From Corynebacterium kroppenstedtii (GTDB lineage: Bacteria; Actinomycetota; Actinomycetes; Mycobacteriales; Mycobacteriaceae): a stretch of DNA of 15,991 bases. Position 1 is the first letter of the stretch. Each line of letters opens with the position of its first letter. The stretch lies in assembly GCF_003243515.1 (NCBI RefSeq), contig NZ_QFRA01000038.1:1-15991 (forward strand), given 5' to 3'. The position numbers were made by a program, and so were the translations under genes. The notes under the pieces were generated by a model. It was given only the letters and a program-made list of their open reading frames with translations, had not been told where the DNA came from and did no database searches. Positions 1 through 6,514 of the stretch are shown here, piece after piece.

Positions 1-441
1 TAATATCAATAGCTTCCAGTCGCCACCCGAACCAGACACTAGTAAAGCAATGATCAAGAAGGAGGGGATAGCCAACATAAAGTGGATGAAGGTCAGAATG
101 ATCTTTTCCGCGATGCCGCCCAGGAGTGCCGCGATACATCCGATGAGCGCGGAAAGGATAGATACCCCGAGGGAGACTGTCACAGCGATGATGAGTGATC
201 GTCCTAACCCGTGGATTGTCTGGGCAAAGAGGTCATTTCCTGAGTCTGAGGTTCCAAACCAGTGTTCAGTGCTTGGGGCAGAGGCGAGGTGGAGAAAATC
301 CGGTTCTTCATAGCTCCACTTCGAAATATATGGTCCAAAAATCGAAGCGAAAACCAGAATAAGAAAACCAACGACGCCGATAAGGGCCAGTTTGTTTCGT
401 GCGAAACGACGCGCGTATAAGGTAGTTTTATGCTGAGCCAT
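1..441 (-). CDS. Dipeptide/oligopeptide ABC importer permease, DppC/OppC type (partial, C-terminus off the left edge)
   Basis: This is an inner-membrane permease subunit of a peptide or nickel-type ABC importer. It would pair with the DppB-like protein encoded just upstream. Reading leftwards from the ATG at 441, 147 codons are visible. A short basic N-terminus (residues 10-17, YARRFARN) leads into a first membrane helix at about 18-36 (LALIGVVGFLILVFASIFG). After a periplasmic stretch comes the DppC hallmark HWFGTSDSGNDLFAQ at about 66-80, followed by further hydrophobic helices of the BPD_transp_1 domain. The C-terminal half with the EAA loop lies outside the window. The ATG follows the stop codon of the upstream gene with no gap (TAA then ATG), so the two are translationally coupled. 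Because the upstream frame is broken, expression of this gene may be reduced by polarity. The substrate cannot be told from the sequence. The family call is firm. Confidence 0.9.
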   Translation of the reverse strand, partial: MAQHKTTLYARRFARNKLALIGVVGFLILVFASIFGPYISKWSYEEPDFLHLASAPSTEHWFGTSDSGNDLFAQTIHGLGRSLIIAVTVSLGVSILSALIGCIAALLGGIAEKIILTFIHFMLAIPSFLIIALLVSGSGGDWKLLIL

Positions 442-1424
442 TTAACTCACCCTTACCCGGGGATCTAAGATCACGACAGTTATATCTGCGAGAATTGCTG
501 TCACCGCGGTTGTGAAAGCACCGAAGGCGGCAACGGCTACGGTTCCGTATATGTCATTGTGCGATAACGCCGTAATGAAATAATCGCCCATTCCTTGCCA
601 GGCGAAAATCTTCTCGGTCATGATGGAGTCGGTGAAAATTCCTGGAATGGAGAACGCCACTGAGGTAGCCACCGGAATAATCGACGTACGTAAGGCGTGT
701 TTCCGGATAGCTTTACGCCGGGGCAAACCTTTCGCCCGGGCTGTGCGGACATAGTCGGCGTTGAGGTTATCGAGGAGCAGTGAGCGCTGCATCATGTGGT
801 AGCCCGCGTAGCTCACCAACAGGAGCGAGAACGTCGGTAGAGCAACGTGTTGAAGAAAGTCGAGGAGCGTTGGAAAGAATCCGTGGACGCCATATTTCGA
901 TGCTCCGGTGACATAAAAATGCGGGAACCAGTGATTCGGTTGACCCATAAACCAAATGCCACCGTAGTGATCGATGCGACAACGATGTGGAGGTTCATGG
1001 TGACAATCGAAATTCCTTGCCAAATACGATCGCCCATTTTGTATTGATTACTGGCGGTATATACGCCGATAGCGACACCGATGATGACGGATAACACTGT
1101 TGCTAGCAGAAGGAGTTCTGCCGAGACCCAAATACGAATTGAAATCTGCTGGTTAACAGACTCGCCGAGGGGAGACTCTCCCCAGTCCCAGTGGAACAAG
1201 ATGTTCGATAACCATGTCCACCAACGCTCGAAGAGCGGGGTGTTATCAGAGAGATTTAGCGGCTGAAGTGTGCGTTGAATTTGATCCTCTGGCAGCGGAG
1301 GTCGTCTGCCAGCATAGTTTGACTTGGGATCGAGGAATGCAGTCGCAAGGAAGAATGTGATGTTAGTGGCAATGAAGATGATGGCGAGCCACCCGCCTAG
1401 CTTCTTCACCAAATATTTCGTCAT
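442..1424 (-). pseudogene. Dipeptide/oligopeptide ABC importer permease, DppB/OppB type, split by a -1 bp frameshift
   Basis: Two overlapping minus-strand reading frames together make one complete DppB-type permease of about 327 residues, a normal length for the family. The first (start 1424, stop at 813) carries the N-terminal helix, the periplasmic region and helices up to QGISIVTMNLHIVVAS and ITGSRIF. The second supplies YVTGASKYGVHGFF onward, including the EAA loop (YVRTARAKGLPRRKA) and the C-terminal DPRVRVS, ending at 442. The switch falls at a T5 run on the coding strand (A5 at 915-919). One extra T there would give GSRIF-YVTGAS and restore one open frame. The ATG at 1424 is chosen over an in-frame GTG at 1445 because GAGG lies nine bases upstream of it. 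No substrate-binding protein gene is adjacent. It could be a true pseudogene, a phase-variable gene or a sequencing error. Confidence 0.85.
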
Positions 1425-1575
1425 AGTCAGGGGCCTCATCGTCACGAAGACAAGCTTTACGCATTGAAATGTAAAACTGATTGATGACGAGGCGTTGCTA
1501 AATGTCGAAACAAAGAGGTTACAAAATGTTTCGGTTGTATTACGTCCCGGTCTCTATCAAGCTGAGCTGGAAGAA

Positions 1576-1592
1576 CATGAATACAATTCATG
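1576..1592. promoter_or_regulatory. Operator-like inverted repeat CATGAAT-ACA-ATTCATG
   Basis: The sequence is a perfect 7-bp inverted repeat around a 3-base spacer, in the gap between divergent transcription units. It lies about 48 bases upstream of the predicted dapB -35 box and about 150 bases upstream of the permease start. The size and symmetry are those expected for a dimeric transcription factor site. There is no T tract, so it is not a terminator. I do not recognise the regulator. Confidence 0.4.
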
Positions 1593-1639
1593 ACGTTGAT
1601 CGGGGCCACTCAAGCAGTGGGGTTACTGTCTGGGGGTAG

Positions 1640-1667
1640 TTCGATATCGGGCGAGAAGGGGTAGACT
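1640..1667 (+). promoter_or_regulatory. Putative housekeeping promoter of the dapB operon
   Basis: TTCGAT (1640-1645) and TAGACT (1662-1667) are separated by 16 bases. TAGACT fits the corynebacterial -10 pattern TANANT. Transcription would start near 1674, leaving a leader of about 58 bases before dapB. This is assigned by eye only; corynebacterial -35 boxes are weakly conserved. Confidence 0.4.
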
Positions 1668-1731
1668 AACGCCGTTGCGGTGGCTGTGGCTACCCACATG
1701 ACAGATATATCCACTAATGATGGGAGAAATA

Positions 1732-2484
1732 ATGACTTCACCACTCAAAGTCGGTGTCATCGGTGCTTCGGGGAATGTAGGACAGACACTCGTTGCGGCA
1801 TTGAAGGGGGAGTCAGACCTTGAACTCGTCGCTGCGGTGGATCACGACGATTCGTTGGATACGTTGGTTGATTCAGGTGCAGAGATCGCCATCGATTTCA
1901 CGTCACCCTCAGCTGTGATGGATAACGTTAAATTCCTCATTGACCATGGAATTCACGCAGTCGTCGGCACGACGGGGTGGACTGATGATCGTTATGGCCA
2001 GGTCCGTGAATGGCTCCAGGATTCGCCCAAGACAGGTGTCTTAGTTGCCCCGAACTTTGCTATCTCCGCGGTATTAACGGAGAAATTAGCGGAAATAGCT
2101 GCGCCGTATTTCGATTCTGCCGAAGTGGTCGAGATGCACCACCCAGGCAAGAAGGATGCGCCGTCGGGTACTGCCATTCACACGGCACAAACAATTGCTC
2201 AGTCGAGGGACAAGGCTGGTTGTGGCGACCAACCGGATGCTACCGAGCAAGCGCTTGACGGAGCTCGTGGAGCGTCGGTAGACGGAATTCCTGTCCACGC
2301 CATCAGGATGAAAGGTGCCGTTGCGCACGAAGCGGTTATTTTCGGCTCCCAGGGGCAGAGCTTGACGATCCGTCAAGATTCTTACGATCGCACCTCATTT
2401 GTTCCCGGTGTTTTCCTGGGAGTGCGTAAGGTGCCTGAACACCCAGGCTTAACCATCGGTTTGGATTCTTTCTTGGGGCTGTAA
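1732..2484 (+). CDS. dapB: 4-hydroxy-tetrahydrodipicolinate reductase
   Basis: DapB reduces the product of DapA with NAD(P)H to tetrahydrodipicolinate in the cytoplasmic diaminopimelate/lysine pathway. The N-terminal Rossmann motif GASGNVGQ begins at residue 11. It is followed by DFTSPSAV, GTTGW and APNFAIS. The catalytic block HHPGKKDAPSGTA starts at residue 136; H136 and K140 correspond to the E. coli catalytic His159 and Lys163. The C-terminus (SLTIRQDSYDRTSFVPGV) is typical. ATG 1732 is preferred over in-frame ATGs at 1717 and 1720 because GGGAG sits about six bases upstream. This gives 250 residues, close to corynebacterial DapB. It is the first gene of a packed operon; its TAA is followed at once by the ATG of thyX. 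dapA, the preceding pathway step, lies two genes downstream. Confidence 0.97.
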   Translation: MTSPLKVGVIGASGNVGQTLVAALKGESDLELVAAVDHDDSLDTLVDSGAEIAIDFTSPSAVMDNVKFLIDHGIHAVVGTTGWTDDRYGQVREWLQDSPKTGVLVAPNFAISAVLTEKLAEIAAPYFDSAEVVEMHHPGKKDAPSGTAIHTAQTIAQSRDKAGCGDQPDATEQALDGARGASVDGIPVHAIRMKGAVAHEAVIFGSQGQSLTIRQDSYDRTSFVPGVFLGVRKVPEHPGLTIGLDSFLGL

Positions 2485-3255
2485 ATGGCAACACCTAAGC
2501 CATGTGAAGTGTCTCTTATTGCCCATACGTCTTTTACTCTCCCGTCGGGGATGGACTTGGGCTTTATTAAAGACTCTTCCGATGCGGATTCATTAGTCGA
2601 GTTTGCTGGCCGCGCCTGCTACGAAACATGGGATCGCCCCAACCCCCATACAGCGTCAAATGAAGCCTATATTCGGCACATCATGGAGGTAGGGCATACT
2701 GCTCTCCTTGAACATCCGACGGCGACGTTTTATATCCGAGGGCTTTCTCGGGGATGTGCCCATGAATTTATGCGGCACCGTCACTTGTCTTTTTCTCAAC
2801 TCTCACAGCGATTTACGCCGGATGATGACATTAATGTCGTTGTTCCCGCAGAAATTGCGAAAGACAAACAATTAACCGTTTTGTTCCTCGAAGCGTGTGA
2901 TGTGGCCAGAGATACTTTTTCGGAGCTATTGAGTAGCCTCGAGAAAAAGGCTCCGGGTGGGGCGTCGGGACGGATGAATGCGCTTTTGCGTCAGAAGCAA
3001 GCGCGACAAGCGGCACGGGCAGTTTTGCCGTCGGCAACTGAAACTCGATTGGTTGCCACGGGGAATTTTCGGACGTGGCGTCATTTTATTGGGATGAGAG
3101 CGACGGAAAATGCAGATCAAGAGATTCGACACTTAGCTATTGCGATCTTGAAAGAACTTCAGTCAGTGGCACCTCATGCTTTCGGTGATTTTTCTGTGAC
3201 TGAGCTTGGCGATGGGACTGAGGTCGCAACAAGCCCGTTTGTTAGTGAAAGCTAG
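2485..3255 (+). CDS. thyX: Flavin-dependent thymidylate synthase
   Basis: ThyX methylates dUMP to dTMP using methylenetetrahydrofolate, FAD and NADPH, as a homotetramer. The 256-residue protein carries the ThyX signature at 97-109, RHRHLSFSQLSQR. This is the actinobacterial form of RHRxxSxxxxSxR, which binds FAD and dUMP. The C-terminal half has the expected RQKQARQAARAVLP and ATGNFRTWRHFIGMR segments, the latter contributing to substrate binding. The ATG directly abuts the dapB stop (TAAATG), so translation is probably coupled; a GGGG just upstream may serve as a weak ribosome binding site. A thyX between dapB and dapA matches the gene known as orf2 in the C. glutamicum dap cluster. Whether the genome also carries thyA cannot be seen here. 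Confidence 0.97.
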   Translation: MATPKPCEVSLIAHTSFTLPSGMDLGFIKDSSDADSLVEFAGRACYETWDRPNPHTASNEAYIRHIMEVGHTALLEHPTATFYIRGLSRGCAHEFMRHRHLSFSQLSQRFTPDDDINVVVPAEIAKDKQLTVLFLEACDVARDTFSELLSSLEKKAPGGASGRMNALLRQKQARQAARAVLPSATETRLVATGNFRTWRHFIGMRATENADQEIRHLAIAILKELQSVAPHAFGDFSVTELGDGTEVATSPFVSES

Positions 3256-3285
3256 TTGTTTGTGCCCGTGCCCCACGGGTATCCT
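3256..3285 (+). promoter_or_regulatory. Putative internal dapA promoter with a hairpin in its spacer
   Basis: TTGTTT (3256-3261) and TATCCT (3280-3285) are 18 bases apart, in the short gap after thyX. Transcription would begin at about 3292-3294, at or next to the dapA ATG, so this transcript would be nearly leaderless. The spacer holds a perfect 6-bp hairpin, CCCGTG (3265-3270) with CACGGG (3274-3279), and no T tract follows. A separate dapA promoter is known in C. glutamicum, which makes one here plausible, but this assignment is by eye. Confidence 0.4.
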
Positions 3286-3293
3286 TGACCGAT

Positions 3294-4199
3294 ATGAGCA
3301 CTGGTATTGCAACACGGGCCGGCGCCGAAACTTTCGGAACTATTGCCGTAGCAATGGTGACGCCCTTTGATAGCGACGGTCACGTCGATATATCCGCAGG
3401 GGTGTCGTTGGCCAAGCACCTCGTTGATCAAGGGTGTGATTCCCTGGTTCTCGCTGGAACGACAGGCGAGTCCCCGACGACGACCGTCGAAGAGAAGTTG
3501 CGGTTGCTCAAGGCTGTTAAACAAGAGGTGGGAGATTCCGCCCGTATTATCGCGGGGTCGGGAACAAACAATACTGCGACGAGTATCGAGTTATCCCGCG
3601 CTTCGGCAGAGGCCGGTGCGGATGGACTCCTCGTTGTGACGCCGTACTATTCAAAGCCTGGTCAAGAAGGCATTTATCAACATTTTACTGCCGTTGCCGA
3701 CGCTGTGGACGTGCCAGTCATGATTTATGACATCCCATCGCGTACTGTTATTCCGGTCGCGATGGAGACTCTGACTCGTTTGTCCGAGCACCCGCGTATT
3801 GCAGCAGTTAAGGATGCGAAAGGGAATCTCGCCGAGGCCTTAGAGCTTATTCAGTCCACTGAATTGGCCTGGTATTCCGGAGACGATCCCATCAATCTTC
3901 CGTGGCTGTCTGTTGGTGCAACGGGCCTTATCTCTGTAGTTGGGCACATTGCTGCGCCCGTGCTGAGAAGAATGTACGACGCGTATGATTCCGGAGATCT
4001 CCCTGAAGCTCAGCGTTTATCAGCATCGTTGTCCCCACTCTATCGTGCGCAAGCACGATTCGGCGGGGTAAGTTTTGCCAAAGCAGCTCTGCATTTGCAG
4101 GGCATTACTGTAGGAGAACCTCGTTTGCCTCAAATTTCCCTCAGTCCGTCACAGCTCGATGAGCTTGCTCACGATATGCGGAAGGCTGGTGTTCTGTAG
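3294..4199 (+). CDS. dapA: 4-hydroxy-tetrahydrodipicolinate synthase
   Basis: DapA condenses pyruvate with aspartate semialdehyde, the first committed step to diaminopimelate and lysine. It is a TIM-barrel enzyme of the class I aldolase family. All catalytic residues are visible: the Schiff-base lysine K173 (AAVKDAKG), Y145 (YDIPSRT), R150, T56-T57 (AGTTGES) and Y119 (TPYYSKP), each offset by 12 from E. coli numbering. ATG 3294 gives MSTGIATRAG and 301 residues, the length of C. glutamicum DapA. The in-frame TTG at 3285 is rejected because it lacks a ribosome binding site and overlaps the predicted -10 box. Few bases precede the ATG that resemble an SD, which fits leaderless initiation. The stop TAG overlaps the GTG start of rnj by one base, so the two are probably coupled. 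Confidence 0.97.
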   Translation: MSTGIATRAGAETFGTIAVAMVTPFDSDGHVDISAGVSLAKHLVDQGCDSLVLAGTTGESPTTTVEEKLRLLKAVKQEVGDSARIIAGSGTNNTATSIELSRASAEAGADGLLVVTPYYSKPGQEGIYQHFTAVADAVDVPVMIYDIPSRTVIPVAMETLTRLSEHPRIAAVKDAKGNLAEALELIQSTELAWYSGDDPINLPWLSVGATGLISVVGHIAAPVLRRMYDAYDSGDLPEAQRLSASLSPLYRAQARFGGVSFAKAALHLQGITVGEPRLPQISLSPSQLDELAHDMRKAGVL

Positions 4200-6358
4200 T
4201 GCCAGATAACCGTACTCGTGGTCGGCGATCAACGCGTAAGGCCGGGTCGCCTGATGCTGACGCATCTCAGCGCCCAGAGTTCACAGAGCCGCAAGCCGGT
4301 ACACGTAGTCAGCCGTCACAATCGTCCGATGACAGTGACAGCTACGCCAACCACGACAAAGACAATGGGCGTAATGGAAGCCGCATTGGTTCATCGGGCC
4401 GATCGAATCATGGTGGCAATAGCAAGCACGTTGGTGGCAATGGTAATAAAGGCCGCAACAACCGCGCCAGTAACAACAAAAATAACAATGGTCGGTCTGA
4501 GCGTGGCGGTTCTCGGAACTCGAATAAGGCCGGGAAAAACAACCGCTCCAATAAGCGAGGCCGTGACCGAAACAGGGGACATAATAAGAATCGCTCTGTC
4601 GTGAAATCCATGCAGGGAGCTGACCTCACTCAGCGCCTGCCTGAGCCTCCCGCAGCGCCAAAGGACGGTCTACGCATCGTTGCTTTGGGTGGTATTTCCG
4701 AAATTGGTCGTAATATGACCGTTTTCGAATACCATAATCGGCTTCTCATCATTGATTGCGGTGTTCTTTTCCCGAGTTCCGATGAACCCGGCGTTGATCT
4801 GATTCTTCCTGATTTTTCGTATTTGGAAGACAAGATGGATCGTATCGAGGCATTGGTCGTCACTCACGGCCACGAAGACCATATTGGTGCGATTCCGTGG
4901 TTACTGAAACTGCGGTCTGATATTCCCATCGTGGCTTCGCGCTTTACGTGTGCTTTGATTGCGGCGAAATGTCGTGAGCATCATCAGCACCCGACGCTGA
5001 TCGAAGTTAATGAGACGTCCCACGAGAAGTACGGCCCGTTTGACCTGCGTTTCTGGAATGTGAATCACTCCATTCCGGACTGTCTTGGTATTGCGCTCAA
5101 AACAGGAGCTGGGCTTCTGATTCACACGGGTGATATCAAGCTTGATCAGACTCCGACGGGTGGTCGTCCCACCGATTTGTCAGCATTATCCCGGTTCGGC
5201 GATGAGGGCGTAGATATTATGCTGGCGGATTCCACTAATTCCGCGACACCTGGTTTCTCAGGGTCCGAGGCGGATGTGGCCCCGACCTTGAAGCGTCTAG
5301 TTGCCGAGGCTAAGCAGCGTGTCATCATCGCTACCTTCGCATCGAACGTGTACCGAGTCCAAGCTGCAGTGGATGCAGCCGCTGCTGCGGGGAGAAAAGT
5401 TGCGTTCAACGGCCGGTCAATGATCCGCAATATGCAAATTGCGGAAGAAATGGGCTATCTCGACGTCCCACGAAACACTATTGTTTCTATGGACGACGCA
5501 GCGAAGATGGCTCCGCATAAGGTTCTTCTCGTGACGACGGGTACGCAGGGTGAGCCTATGGCTGCACTGTCTCGCATGGCACGGCGTGAACATCGTCAAA
5601 TCACTGTCCGCGACGGTGACCTCATTGTTCTGTCGTCGTCGTTGGTTCCGGGCAATGAAGAGGCTGTGTTCGGCGTGATCAACATGCTCTCCCAGATCGG
5701 CGCGGAAGTGGTGACCAGTAAAGACGCTAAGGTCCACACCTCGGGCCACGGTTTCGCCGGTGAGCTCTTGTTCCTGTATAACGCAGCCCGCCCGAAGAAC
5801 TTCATGCCTGTGCATGGTGAGTGGCGTCATCTCAGGGCCAACAAGCAATTGGCCATATCGACGGGTGTTCGTGAAGATCACACCGTGCTGGCACAAAATG
5901 GCGTGGTCGTTGATCTCGTGGATAAACACGCCGACGTTGTTGGTCAGATCCCCGTTGGGAACCTCTACGTCGATGGTGTCACCATGGGTGATGTGAACGC
6001 TGAAGTTCTGGAAGACCGCGCTCAAATGGGCGAGGGCGGCGTCATCTCCGTCACTGTCGTGATCGATAACCGAACAGGAATGGCGTTGGAGAAACCCCGT
6101 GTTGTGGCATCCGGCTTTTCGGATGATGCGCGCGAGATGATGTATGAGGTCGAGGATCTCGTTGACAACACCTTGTTTGATTTGTCAGGTGAAGGAGAAA
6201 ACGATCCTTACCGGATGGCTCAGCAGATCAAGCGGCGGGTCACCAAGTTTGTGGGCGAGAAGTGGCGTCGGAAGCCATTTGTTGTCCCGACGGTCGTTCC
6301 CATGACATCCGACGAGCCCCTAGTGTCCGATGTGACGGGTACACGCGAATCGCTGTGA
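4199..6358 (+). CDS. rnj: Ribonuclease J with a long disordered N-terminal extension
   Basis: RNase J is a metallo-beta-lactamase/beta-CASP nuclease with 5'-3' exonuclease and endonuclease activity in RNA processing and decay. The catalytic core begins at about residue 155 (GLRIVALGGISEIGRNM). It carries the zinc-binding signature HGHEDHIGA starting at H223, HTGDIKLDQ, LADSTN, and the conserved SGHGFAGE and PVHGEWRH segments of the core's second half. The protein has 719 residues, about 160 more than the usual 550-560. The excess is an N-terminal tail dominated by Asn, Gly, Arg, Ser and Lys (GGNSKHVGGNGNKGRNN and similar), probably disordered and RNA-binding. GTG 4199 overlaps the dapA stop by one base; GGAAGG at 4180-4185 is a distant possible SD. 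It is the last gene of the dapB operon, equivalent to orf4 of the C. glutamicum dap cluster. Confidence 0.95.
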   Translation: MPDNRTRGRRSTRKAGSPDADASQRPEFTEPQAGTRSQPSQSSDDSDSYANHDKDNGRNGSRIGSSGRSNHGGNSKHVGGNGNKGRNNRASNNKNNNGRSERGGSRNSNKAGKNNRSNKRGRDRNRGHNKNRSVVKSMQGADLTQRLPEPPAAPKDGLRIVALGGISEIGRNMTVFEYHNRLLIIDCGVLFPSSDEPGVDLILPDFSYLEDKMDRIEALVVTHGHEDHIGAIPWLLKLRSDIPIVASRFTCALIAAKCREHHQHPTLIEVNETSHEKYGPFDLRFWNVNHSIPDCLGIALKTGAGLLIHTGDIKLDQTPTGGRPTDLSALSRFGDEGVDIMLADSTNSATPGFSGSEADVAPTLKRLVAEAKQRVIIATFASNVYRVQAAVDAAAAAGRKVAFNGRSMIRNMQIAEEMGYLDVPRNTIVSMDDAAKMAPHKVLLVTTGTQGEPMAALSRMARREHRQITVRDGDLIVLSSSLVPGNEEAVFGVINMLSQIGAEVVTSKDAKVHTSGHGFAGELLFLYNAARPKNFMPVHGEWRHLRANKQLAISTGVREDHTVLAQNGVVVDLVDKHADVVGQIPVGNLYVDGVTMGDVNAEVLEDRAQMGEGGVISVTVVIDNRTGMALEKPRVVASGFSDDAREMMYEVEDLVDNTLFDLSGEGENDPYRMAQQIKRRVTKFVGEKWRRKPFVVPTVVPMTSDEPLVSDVTGTRESL

Positions 6359-6386
6359 TGTAGGTAGCGCTTCGCAGCCTGGTGAG

Positions 6387-6421
6387 AGTCCTGGTCCCAT
6401 GACGTTGGGGTCAGGACTTTT
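6387..6421 (+). terminator. Rho-independent terminator after rnj
   Basis: A 12-bp stem pairs 6387-6398 (AGTCCTGGTCCC) with 6407-6418 (GGGGTCAGGACT), including two G-U pairs, around an eight-base loop. It ends in TTTT. It lies 29 bases after the rnj stop and separates the dap operon from ftsK. Confidence 0.8.
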
Positions 6422-6514
6422 CGTTATGAAGTGCGTGGTGAGCTGATCACACAGCAGCCATATAAACGCTCTGCGTAGGTTAATAATGTGAATGATGTGA
6501 TGTGAGAGTCTAAA

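Larger units (their letters stand above)
1425..1731. other. Divergent intergenic region between the peptide permease genes and dapB
   Basis: No credible gene lies here. The stretch should hold the promoters of both divergent units. It contains a 17-bp dyad (1576-1592), a small hairpin CCACT-CAAGC-AGTGG at 1606-1620 without a T tract, and a plausible dapB promoter (1640-1667). I found no convincing minus-strand promoter for the permease genes. Confidence 0.6.

Noticed and set aside
915..919. Programmed -1 ribosomal frameshift in the DppB-type gene
   Set aside because: The reading at ATT TTT does not form the X XXY YYZ heptamer and I saw no strong downstream stem; a simple indel is more likely.
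1606..1620. CCACT-CAAGC-AGTGG hairpin considered as a terminator
   Set aside because: The stem is only 5 bp, no T tract follows on either strand, and no gene ends nearby.
3285..3293. TTG start for dapA three codons upstream
   Set aside because: It has no SD and overlaps the predicted -10 box; the ATG at 3294 gives the family's usual N-terminus and length.
4400..4600. Repetitive-looking stretch considered as a repeat array or CRISPR
   Set aside because: There are no regular direct repeats or spacers; it is low-complexity coding sequence for the Asn/Gly-rich tail of RNase J.
5417..6025. 202-codon minus-strand open frame opposite rnj
   Set aside because: It has no recognisable domain and is a shadow of the conserved RNase J core on the plus strand.
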